Positions 1 to 6,508 of a stretch of DNA of 21,693 nt are shown here, piece by piece. Numbering within the stretch: position 1 is the stretch's first letter; the number at the start of each line of letters is the position of its first letter. The DNA lies in the IMG/VR virus record IMGVR_UViG_3300021356_000194, positions 1-21,693 of that record; one strand, given 5' to 3'. The DNA is from a virus. A model generated the notes under the pieces. It worked only from the letters and a program-made list of their open reading frames with translations, was not told where the DNA came from and did not search any database. Position numbers and translations under genes: made by a program.

Positions 1-623
1 TAAATACGATTCCAACGACGCATAGCATCAGAAATAGGCATTTTAGCCCGCTTTTCTGAAAGGTCTATTATTGATTGTAACTGCTCGTCAGTAAGGTCTG
101 ATATGTCTGATGTGTACAGCATATCAGCAGCCGCATCCACAAGGTCTGCCTGAACACCGCCTCCACCAATAGCACGGGCAAAGTCATCAATAGCCTCGTA
201 AAGGTATGTAGGAGCGCCCGGTCTTGATTTAAAAGCATCTAGCGCAACACCAAGGTCATGCCTCCAATCTTCGGGCGGGTAGTAGTCTCTTAAAAATGTG
301 CCGTCATCATACTCTTCAGCAGTTTTTGTCGGCTCAACGGGGGTTTCTGACGGCTCCAAAGAACCATCTTCCAATGGCAATTCCGTAGTACCGTCTGTCC
401 TTTTTTTTTCTAAATCGGGAGCCTGCTGCTCCCCAAAAAGTTCAGGAAACTTTGCATTTACTACTGAATAATTAAAATTGTATTTTTTAGCAGTAGCAGC
501 GTAATCTTTTAAAAGCTGTTGGTCAATTCCTTGAAGCTCAGGAAATTTTGGAAAAACGGTTTCCCAATTGTAATTATCCTTTTTAGCTGTTGCAAGAAAA
601 TCTTTAAGAAGTTGTTCGTCCAT
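1..623 (-). CDS. Large internal virion protein, N-terminal part (cut by left edge)
   Basis: The frame runs open from an ATG at 623 to the window edge, giving 207 residues, so the C-terminal part lies outside. Residues 5-30 and 37-62 form a clear tandem repeat of the form LLKD..ATAKK..N.N....V..KFPEL. After it comes an acidic, proline-rich linker (about 66-108), then a mixed helical region (about 109-207) with a glycine run near 153. I recall this KFPEL/KFPEF repeat from the N-termini of very large proteins at the end of the structural block in marine Bacteroidota phages and crAss-like relatives. These are thought to be internal (cargo or ejected) virion proteins, sometimes carrying lysozyme or other enzyme domains. 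The role here is inferred from that memory and from its place behind two other internal virion genes. The start lies 11 bp after the previous stop, with an AT-rich leader and no Shine-Dalgarno. No enzymatic motif is visible in the part present. Confidence 0.72.
   Translation of the reverse strand, partial: MDEQLLKDFLATAKKDNYNWETVFPKFPELQGIDQQLLKDYAATAKKYNFNYSVVNAKFPELFGEQQAPDLEKKRTDGTTELPLEDGSLEPSETPVEPTKTAEEYDDGTFLRDYYPPEDWRHDLGVALDAFKSRPGAPTYLYEAIDDFARAIGGGGVQADLVDAAADMLYTSDISDLTDEQLQSIIDLSEKRAKMPISDAMRRWNRI
438..611 (-). repeat. Tandem protein repeat (two copies, 32-residue period)
   Basis: The two copies lie at 534-611 (residues 5-30) and 438-515 (residues 37-62) of the left-edge gene. 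By eye they are identical at 17 of 26 positions: LLKD, ATAKK, two Asn, Val, and KFPEL. The DNA is also recognisably similar, so the repeat probably arose by local duplication. The amphipathic spacing suggests a short helical repeat. Its function is unknown to me. Confidence 0.75.
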
Positions 624-634
624 GTTTTTAAATA

Positions 635-2635
635 TTATCTAGCAGTTCCTCCTGTTTCTTCGTCAACATTTTCCTCAGCCTTTTCCTCAGTTTTTTTCTC
701 TTGAATCTTTTTCCTTCTTTCTTCCCCCTCTTCCTTTTGTTCTTCAATAAATTTATCTCCAAGCTCCCTGTCGTACAGAATCTCAGCCTTTTCACTAGAA
801 AGATTTGTTTGAAGGAAATTCATTAGCTGATTGTACTGCTCTTTCATTTTTTCACCCTCCTTATCCGAACTTAGGTTTGTGTCAAATTCAAATAGTGTTT
901 CACCACTTTGGTCGTTTATGTAAAAACCATCTTGAATGGTAAACTTCTCTGTGGTGTACAAAGGCTTGCCATCCTTTCCGGTTATCAAAGGTAAAATCTT
1001 ATTCAACCTACTTATAACAACATCTTCGTCATTGTAAAATACATTTTCATCTAAACCGAGTCCGGGGGTATCACCCTCTCCTACTGAAACAGACTTTGTA
1101 ATCCAATCATCAAACAAATCCTTTCTCTTGTTTACATTACCCCTTCTCTTTGCTCCTGTACCGCTAAAGTTCATGTCCGGCTGCGCCCCCTCAGGCATTT
1201 TGCCTGCTTTTTCAAGAGCTTCTTCTCTTGCAAGTCCGTGTATAAAGCTTCCTATTTCTACCCACTTTTCATATGGCATATTTTCCAAGTCATCAAGAGG
1301 AATAACTTGGTCTTTCCTAGAATCGAGATAACCCACATCTATACCGGTCAAAACCCCGTTTTCTATTACAGGCTCAAACTTTGACAACCCAATTTCTTTA
1401 ACAACATAAGGATTGTTTATGATAGAGCGAATGGTAGTCAACTTTTCATCGTTAGGCAGATAGTATAATGACGCCCACTGTTTAGCCAAATCAGCTTTTT
1501 TCTGTGCCTCTTCACCCGCTTCAATTTCAGCAGTATTCCTTTGAGGTGGTCTGCTTCTTTCTTGTGCTTGTTTTTCTACCTTCACATCTAGAGTAGACAT
1601 AAAGGATTTATCCATAAGGTCTTTTGCACGGGTCTTTTGGTCTTCGCTAAACACATACTGAGTAGTCCCTGAAGACCTATCAATCCTAACCTTGCCTTTT
1701 TCATCCTCACAATTCTCGTCATAGCAAAAAGTATAATCCTGCTCGCCGTCATAATCAAAAAGAACAGAAAGCATCGTCATTGGGTCTGCGAGCTTAGAAG
1801 CAATCATTTGGTTTTTGTATTTAATAAAGTCAAAAATCGCCCTACCTTCTGAATCGTATTCAGGAATCTGTGATTTGTCAGTAATCTTTTCTATTTCTAC
1901 AAATCTGTTTGCAGTAGTAGAATTTCTAACGACAGTCATTACCTTTTCGCCCAAAGCTTCCTCAGCCTTTTTCATGTCTGTTGTCATGTCATACTCATCA
2001 ATGAAAGTATTCAGACCTTCAGTCATTTGAGACATTGTAAGAATGCCATTTTCTTCAATCTTGCCGTCTTCTCCCATTTTATTGAGGCTCATAACACCCT
2101 CCGCATCAATACCAACTCTAAGATTTTGTAAATCTTGCCCAAACACACCTAACTTAGCCATTAACTCAGTCTCTGCATTAGAAGACGTTCTGCCGTCTTT
2201 ACCTTTTCCCTGCGCTCTTGCATTATGTTCAGCAACATAATCCTGCAACTGCTGAAGGTTTCCATAAAACTGAGCTGTTCCGTCAGTCATGTTTTTACGG
2301 ATGTTCATATACTGCCTCAAATCCATCTGACCACTTTCTAAAAGTCTTTTGGTCATCAGCATTTGTTCTTGAGCGTCTACTAAAAAATTGTTGCTAACAG
2401 TATTTAGCAGCTCAGACTGACCTTTAGGGTTTTCTTGAAGTGCTTGAAACGCTTGTCGTGACTCTTCATTGATTTCAGCCTTCATGTCCTCACGACGCTT
2501 CGCTTCAGCCTGAAGCATATCTGAAACCTGAACCCCTATTTCACCCCAACTAATTTGGTTAGAAGCTCTTTCTACATAACCGGCGGTAGCCATCTGACCG
2601 CCACCGGGCTTTGATACTATGCGCCCTTTAGCCAT
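635..2635 (-). CDS. Internal virion protein (ejection/cargo-type), 666 aa
   Basis: A predicted soluble, highly charged and largely helical protein without signal peptide or membrane segment. Residues 1-25 are basic and glycine-rich, followed by a conserved-looking stretch YVERASNQISWGEIG (about 20-34). Long charged helices follow (about 35-150), then a mixed middle part with repeated acidic patches. The C-terminus (about 615-660) is very rich in Glu and Lys and likely coiled coil. I recall the N-terminal YVERASNQI..G type in proteins at this position in marine podovirus genomes, annotated as internal virion or structural proteins. The ATG overlaps the stop of the upstream gene by one base (TAATG), so the two are probably translationally coupled and work together. 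By position this matches internal proteins of T7- and crAss-like particles that are packed in the head or neck and ejected with the DNA. No enzyme motif was found. Confidence 0.62.
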   Translation of the reverse strand: MAKGRIVSKPGGGQMATAGYVERASNQISWGEIGVQVSDMLQAEAKRREDMKAEINEESRQAFQALQENPKGQSELLNTVSNNFLVDAQEQMLMTKRLLESGQMDLRQYMNIRKNMTDGTAQFYGNLQQLQDYVAEHNARAQGKGKDGRTSSNAETELMAKLGVFGQDLQNLRVGIDAEGVMSLNKMGEDGKIEENGILTMSQMTEGLNTFIDEYDMTTDMKKAEEALGEKVMTVVRNSTTANRFVEIEKITDKSQIPEYDSEGRAIFDFIKYKNQMIASKLADPMTMLSVLFDYDGEQDYTFCYDENCEDEKGKVRIDRSSGTTQYVFSEDQKTRAKDLMDKSFMSTLDVKVEKQAQERSRPPQRNTAEIEAGEEAQKKADLAKQWASLYYLPNDEKLTTIRSIINNPYVVKEIGLSKFEPVIENGVLTGIDVGYLDSRKDQVIPLDDLENMPYEKWVEIGSFIHGLAREEALEKAGKMPEGAQPDMNFSGTGAKRRGNVNKRKDLFDDWITKSVSVGEGDTPGLGLDENVFYNDEDVVISRLNKILPLITGKDGKPLYTTEKFTIQDGFYINDQSGETLFEFDTNLSSDKEGEKMKEQYNQLMNFLQTNLSSEKAEILYDRELGDKFIEEQKEEGEERRKKIQEKKTEEKAEENVDEETGGTAR

Positions 2636-3420
2636 TACAGAGAAGGATTATTTTTTCTGTACAAATCAAAAATTTCTTCAAGCTGAGTTTTATCGTAATT
2701 ACTAGTCATGTAGTCTTGAAGCTCCATTGGAGACATATTCTGAATTTTTTTGAAAATGTTTTCGTCGGCCACTCCCCCTTCGCCTCCTCTTGCAATTTGG
2801 TCTGCAAGAAGATTTTGGTCAAATCCTTCTTCGTCAAACTCTTTAAACGCTTTAGCAGCTTGACTTTCCTTAAACAAAGGAACCATAGACATTCCCGTTT
2901 CAATAGCCCCTAACGTACCTTGAATACCCGACATAATATCATTTTGCGCCTGAGCTTCCATGTCTGCTGACATAAGCTGAGCGCCTGCCAAGTCTGCATA
3001 TGAAGCCTGAAGCCCTTGGGTATCCTTCTGCATCTTTTCTCCAACAACCATCCTGTCCCGGCTAGTAATCTCGTTAGCCATTCTATTTGAAATGTCCCTT
3101 TGAGTAGCAGCCTGTGACTGACTCACAACTCCGGCTGTTCTAGCAGCACCTCTTTCTGACTCTGCACCTGCTTCGGTTATTTGAGCGCCTTGTGCAAGAG
3201 CGCCTTGGGCCTCTTGTCTAAACACTTCTTTTGGAACAGAAAGCTCTTCAGACCGAATTGTTTCCATAAACTTCTGAGCTTCTCGTCTTGCTTCTACTCC
3301 TGCCAAATCAGCTTGTTTAGCTAAATTTCTTTTTTTAGCTGCTTGAGCAAAGCTCATTCCCGCGCCCGCTACAGAAGTAGCTGCACCAATGCCCATTGCT
3401 ATAGCTGTAAAACCTGCCAT
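2635..3420 (-). CDS. Small internal virion / ejection protein, Ala/Gly-rich, 261 aa
   Basis: The N-terminus (about 1-28) is rich in Ala, Gly and Met and moderately hydrophobic (MAGFTAIAMGIGAATSVAGA). Long Ala/Gln/Glu-rich helices cover about 29-170, including many AQ, EA and QAA segments. A second glycine-containing hydrophobic patch follows (about 165-180), then a charged C-terminal tail. This composition, with a glycine-zipper-like N-terminus on a helical Ala/Gln-rich body, is typical of podovirus internal proteins of the T7 gp14 type, which insert into the cell envelope during ejection. I infer that role by analogy and cannot show homology. The gene starts 2 bp after the GNAT-like gene and overlaps the 666-residue protein gene by one base. 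The alternative is a generic structural protein. Confidence 0.6.
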   Translation of the reverse strand: MAGFTAIAMGIGAATSVAGAGMSFAQAAKKRNLAKQADLAGVEARREAQKFMETIRSEELSVPKEVFRQEAQGALAQGAQITEAGAESERGAARTAGVVSQSQAATQRDISNRMANEITSRDRMVVGEKMQKDTQGLQASYADLAGAQLMSADMEAQAQNDIMSGIQGTLGAIETGMSMVPLFKESQAAKAFKEFDEEGFDQNLLADQIARGGEGGVADENIFKKIQNMSPMELQDYMTSNYDKTQLEEIFDLYRKNNPSL

Positions 3421-3422
3421 AA

Positions 3423-3833
3423 TTAAAGTGTTTTTATCATTTCTGATGTGTACGAATCCCCTTCACTATACCCCAATTCTTTATACGATTCAATCAACCC
3501 CCTGTGCTTTATAAGTGCATAGCTATACTTACACCCTTTGCTTTTTCCTGTTTCAGTAAGATTTTGAAGCAAAGTCAAAATACACTGTTGACGAAAAGGT
3601 TTCTTTCTAAAAGTCTTGCTTGAAATTATCCAATCAACCCAACAGATTTTTGAGTTTGTCAAATACAAGAATCCTGCGCAAACAGGTTCATCCTCATACA
3701 TACACATAAACCCACCCTTTCCGTCAAAAGGCAAAGAGTCTTTAGGTGGAGCTGCAAAATTCCAATCACTCCACCAACCCAAAAGGATGTTTTCATAATC
3801 AGACTCTTGCAGAACTCTAAGAGATATTGCCAT
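3423..3833 (-). CDS. GNAT-family acetyltransferase-like protein, 136 aa
   Basis: A short protein with a GNAT-like order of elements. It has an N-terminal strand and helix (about 4-20), a central pair of strands (GGFMCMYEDEPVCAGFLYL, about 40-58), then another strand (about 60-72, WVDWIIS). A helix spans about 78-97 (FRQQCILTLLQNL), and the C-terminal half, YSYALIKHRGLIESYKELGY, has the Y..LGF-like ending common in GNAT enzymes. The usual acetyl-CoA loop (Q/R-x-x-G-x-G/A) is not clearly present (I see KKPFRQQ instead), so catalysis is uncertain. I recall small GNAT-like proteins embedded in the structural operons of marine phages. The gene sits between a tail protein and internal virion genes, with gaps of 9 and 2 bp, so it is expressed as a late gene. 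It could modify a virion or host protein, or be a catalytically dead structural or chaperone-like relative. Confidence 0.55.
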   Translation of the reverse strand: MAISLRVLQESDYENILLGWWSDWNFAAPPKDSLPFDGKGGFMCMYEDEPVCAGFLYLTNSKICWVDWIISSKTFRKKPFRQQCILTLLQNLTETGKSKGCKYSYALIKHRGLIESYKELGYSEGDSYTSEMIKTL

Positions 3834-3837
3834 ACTG

Positions 3838-3845
3838 CAAATTTA
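3838..3845 (-). promoter_or_regulatory. Possible Bacteroidota-type -7 box before the GNAT-like gene
   Basis: The minus strand reads TAAATTTG followed by CA, an exact match to the TAnnTTTG -7 consensus of Bacteroidota. Its first three bases are the stop codon of the 279-residue protein. The ATG follows only four bases later, and no TTG is seen at the expected -33 distance. A promoter here would therefore give a leaderless or very short leader. Treat it as a weak candidate. Confidence 0.2.
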
Positions 3846-4682
3846 TGGAAATGACTTCATAACCTCTGTATCCACAGTGAACAGCTCAATTGGAGTTGTA
3901 AGGTTATTTGTCAATTCAAAAACGCAGTAATGACCAAGCACTCCATTTGACTCTGCAATAGAGTTTTTGACAAACATGAAATACCTGTCATTTGGAGGTG
4001 TAGTCGGCTGAGTCCCGTTGCTCGTATCAACGTCTATGTAATTGTTTCCGTTTGCAATGTCCCTCACAACGGCAGTAACAACACCCGCAAACACAGGAGT
4101 TATTGAAGATGCTCCGGTATCTCCATAGTATATGAAGTCGCCAACGCTAAGCGAAGTAGGTATTGCAATCGGAGGGCCGCTTCCTAATGGGTTAAAATAA
4201 TTGATTCGAGTGTTTGTCAAGTTGTTGCTAAAGAAAGCTGCCCCAATACCCTGAAAAGACCTTAAAGGAAACTGACTGCTGTCTATAGGATTTTGAAACG
4301 GACTTTGTTGGTCTTGGTCGTTTCTTACAAAAGCATAGTAAGACGCCTCTTTCAAGTCAAAATATTCTGCGTCTATAAATCCTGTTGCTTGAAGGTCTGT
4401 TTCAAGCTTCGCGTCCCAAGGCGCATCTCCTTCAAGGTTCAAAGTTTTAAAAAGCTTGTTTTCTAAAGGAGAAGAGTTGATTACGCTTTTTAAAGTAGAT
4501 GGATAGCTTGTTCCGTAAAAGTTGTTTCTACTTACCTCGTTTGAATTGTGTATAAAAAGATTCCCGCCCTTAAAGGTGTACAGGAACTGATTCATACCCT
4601 TAATAAATTCAGGGTGATAAGAATAAAAAGAAGGCCACCCTTGGCTTCCTTTACTGAATGTAAGCGTGTAGTTAGTAGGCAT
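3843..4682 (-). CDS. Tail structural protein (stabilization-protein C-terminal family), 279 aa
   Basis: Residues 14-60 carry a string of features I recall from the C-terminal part of crAss-like/marine podovirus stabilization and muzzle-type proteins. These are QGWPSFYSYHPE, a FKGGNLFIHN element and RNNFYGTSY (about 52-60), followed by FKTLNLEG (78-85). The second half has a small beta module (about 178-240: LSVGDFIYYG, a GVV strand, YIDVDT). It ends in LGHYCVFELTNN and ELFTVDTEV, again matching the remembered family ending (GYYA...F.N.S...AELF.V.SE). The family role is in the tail or neck apparatus below the portal. The gene is coupled to the upstream 605-residue gene by a TGATG overlap. In relatives I recall this segment following the stabilization-protein body inside one ORF, so here it may be a split-off part. 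Confidence 0.65.
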   Translation of the reverse strand: MPTNYTLTFSKGSQGWPSFYSYHPEFIKGMNQFLYTFKGGNLFIHNSNEVSRNNFYGTSYPSTLKSVINSSPLENKLFKTLNLEGDAPWDAKLETDLQATGFIDAEYFDLKEASYYAFVRNDQDQQSPFQNPIDSSQFPLRSFQGIGAAFFSNNLTNTRINYFNPLGSGPPIAIPTSLSVGDFIYYGDTGASSITPVFAGVVTAVVRDIANGNNYIDVDTSNGTQPTTPPNDRYFMFVKNSIAESNGVLGHYCVFELTNNLTTPIELFTVDTEVMKSFP

Positions 4683-6499
4683 CAGGAAAAACAGTTACAA
4701 AGCAAAACTTCAGAAGTAAGCCCCGATTCGCGGAATGGTAAATTCAAACTATATGGTTTTGCACAAACAGTAACAGCTACAGGATTGCTAGAAGTTTCGG
4801 CAGCTCGAATAAATCCATTTCTAATTATACCGCTACAATCTCTAAATGTAAAATTGTAAGACAGGTTTGTGCTGTTTTCTATTTTGTATGTGATGCATTG
4901 GTCAGCACAAGTTTCATCTTCAACAACAGAAATTATGTAGTAATCTATCGGTTCGGTGGAAGTGCCTTCAATTACATAAGTACAATCTGAACCAAGCGAT
5001 GTGTCACTAGCTCTTACCAAAGTACCTGAAGGAAGAGCGGGTATGTTTGCGGGCGCACCCAAAACAACAGTTACCGTTGAGTCCCCACAAAGAGTGGCAA
5101 GATATTTTACAAAGCCATCGCAATCGCAATCAATCAATTCGTAGCTAATAAAAGAAGGAAGGGTAGAAGGGTCAAAACTCCTCAAGCAAACTTCATTTAC
5201 AGAGTTTCCAAAACAAAAAAGTTGTTGAGTAACTCCGCTGCAATCAGTGTATGATACATTAACTGATTGGTCTGAGCTATTGATAAACTTAACTAAAGCA
5301 CAAGTATCAGCACATTCTATTGTATTTGGGTCATCTGAAAAAGACCTCCACCCAATAGAATTTGAAGGACAATCACCCGGCAGTTCTTGGTCTAACCGAT
5401 AAATACAAGAATCTTCTAAAACTTCAATGTGAGAATTTCCGCTTGCGTTGTTAGGAACTCCCGACACGCATACAACAGCTTCATCAAAACATCTATATGC
5501 TTTCCAATTTGATGGCGCAGCTCCGCAAGGAAGAATATTTTGAACAATACCATTTGCATTTACCTGAATAACAACACTTTGGCCAACTCTATAAAATCCG
5601 TTCGCTAAAGGAGTTGCTGCATTTGCATCTGAAAAAACAAAATTATTTTTTGCAACCCCCGAACCCTGTCCTGTAAATCCGGCAAAATAATAGGTTTGGT
5701 CAACATCATCCGGATAAGTAACATTATTGCAAGCATCGGATTTAGTGTTTTGCTTTAAAGAAGAAGCAAAAGAAGGTAGTGTTGTTGGACACTCCATCGC
5801 AAGCGACCAATCGTCTGAATTGCAAAGAGCATAAACAGTGGCTTCTACATTTGAAACTTGAGCATTTGTTTTTGAAATCACCGTAATGCACTCTCCGGGT
5901 TCTGTATCTGTCCCTTGTATATTTCCTGTTGTAACCGTTTCAGTAGAAGTTCCCCCTAAAGAATTAAATGAACTTCCATCAAACAAAAAAGGAGAAAATT
6001 CCCAATTGTAACCCCCTATGTTGTCTATAAAACAATCAGCAAGGTTATTCTTCCCAACCCATGTTGCAGTTCCTCCCGTTCCTCCATTTAACTCACCTTC
6101 TAAAAAAGATGAAAAAATCCTGTAGTCTGTTCCATCATAAGAAATGTTTATCCCATTTGGAACATCATTAGGAAAAAAACGAATAATAATCGCTCCTAGC
6201 CCATCTTTGCTGTCAAAGTTTGTTATAAACTTCCTACCCACATTTGAAGATGGATTTGGGGGGTTAGGTATTGTGGTAGATGTTCCGGAGTTTGCTGTAA
6301 ATGAAATGTTAGAGCATTCAATGTTGCAGCTAGGACAAGATGAAGGCGGAGCTAAAACTTGTCCATCCCAATACCTAGCCATTGAGCCATCAGAATACCA
6401 TCCTGCTGCCGCATAAGTAGTAAGAAGCGCGTCGGTCCAAATGCCGGTGGCAGATGTAAAAGAATTTCCGTCTATGTATACTGTTGAAATTACCCCCAT
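4682..6499 (-). CDS. Cysteine-rich modular tail/adhesin-like protein, 605 aa
   Basis: A Ser/Thr/Gly/Asn-rich, beta-predicted protein with about 30 cysteines and no signal peptide, built of repeated modules. An N-type module at 5-58 has the pattern DG..F..ATG..TDA.LT...A.G.YS.G...RYW.G, then CPSC; a looser copy lies at about 255-325 (FSDANAATPLANGFYRVG, then PCG). Two tandem composite units follow at 332-460 and 466-603. Each begins with a Y..xC..D..V module and ends with a six-cysteine module C-x3-C-x19-C-x(17-23)-C-x(19-21)-C-x-C containing a [YF]xDCSG core. The same six-Cys module ends the upstream 1541-residue protein. Position and composition suggest a surface-exposed tail or receptor-binding component in which disulfides or metal could stabilise the modules; this is inference. 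The gene is in frame with the upstream ORF, whose TAA lies 9 bases before this ATG. It is coupled to the next gene by TGATG. Confidence 0.6.
   Translation of the reverse strand: MGVISTVYIDGNSFTSATGIWTDALLTTYAAAGWYSDGSMARYWDGQVLAPPSSCPSCNIECSNISFTANSGTSTTIPNPPNPSSNVGRKFITNFDSKDGLGAIIIRFFPNDVPNGINISYDGTDYRIFSSFLEGELNGGTGGTATWVGKNNLADCFIDNIGGYNWEFSPFLFDGSSFNSLGGTSTETVTTGNIQGTDTEPGECITVISKTNAQVSNVEATVYALCNSDDWSLAMECPTTLPSFASSLKQNTKSDACNNVTYPDDVDQTYYFAGFTGQGSGVAKNNFVFSDANAATPLANGFYRVGQSVVIQVNANGIVQNILPCGAAPSNWKAYRCFDEAVVCVSGVPNNASGNSHIEVLEDSCIYRLDQELPGDCPSNSIGWRSFSDDPNTIECADTCALVKFINSSDQSVNVSYTDCSGVTQQLFCFGNSVNEVCLRSFDPSTLPSFISYELIDCDCDGFVKYLATLCGDSTVTVVLGAPANIPALPSGTLVRASDTSLGSDCTYVIEGTSTEPIDYYIISVVEDETCADQCITYKIENSTNLSYNFTFRDCSGIIRNGFIRAAETSSNPVAVTVCAKPYSLNLPFRESGLTSEVLLCNCFS
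4691..5506 (-). repeat. Two tandem composite Cys-rich protein units
   Basis: Unit 1 is residues 332-460 (5120-5506) and unit 2 is residues 466-603 (4691-5104) of the 605-residue protein. The best-matching parts are ECADTCALVKFINS against TCADQCITYKIENS, YTDCSG against FRDCSG, and the closing CDC against CNC. The divergence implies an old duplication, with no DNA-level identity expected. Confidence 0.7.
6326..6487 (-). other. N-type module of the 605-residue protein (copy 1)
   Basis: Residues 5-58, with TDALLT, GWYSDG and RYWDGQVLAPPSSCPSC. A second looser copy lies at 5525-5737 (residues 255-325), with FSDANAATPL, GFYRVG and a closing PCG. I recall this module from Bacteroidota phage structural proteins, but I know no established function. 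Confidence 0.5.
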
Positions 6500-6508
6500 T
6501 TCATTTTT

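Noticed and set aside
4682-6499. Diversity-generating retroelement target in the Cys-rich protein.
   Set aside because: No reverse transcriptase or template repeat is visible in the window, and the repeats are divergent at DNA level rather than near-identical with adenine-biased changes.
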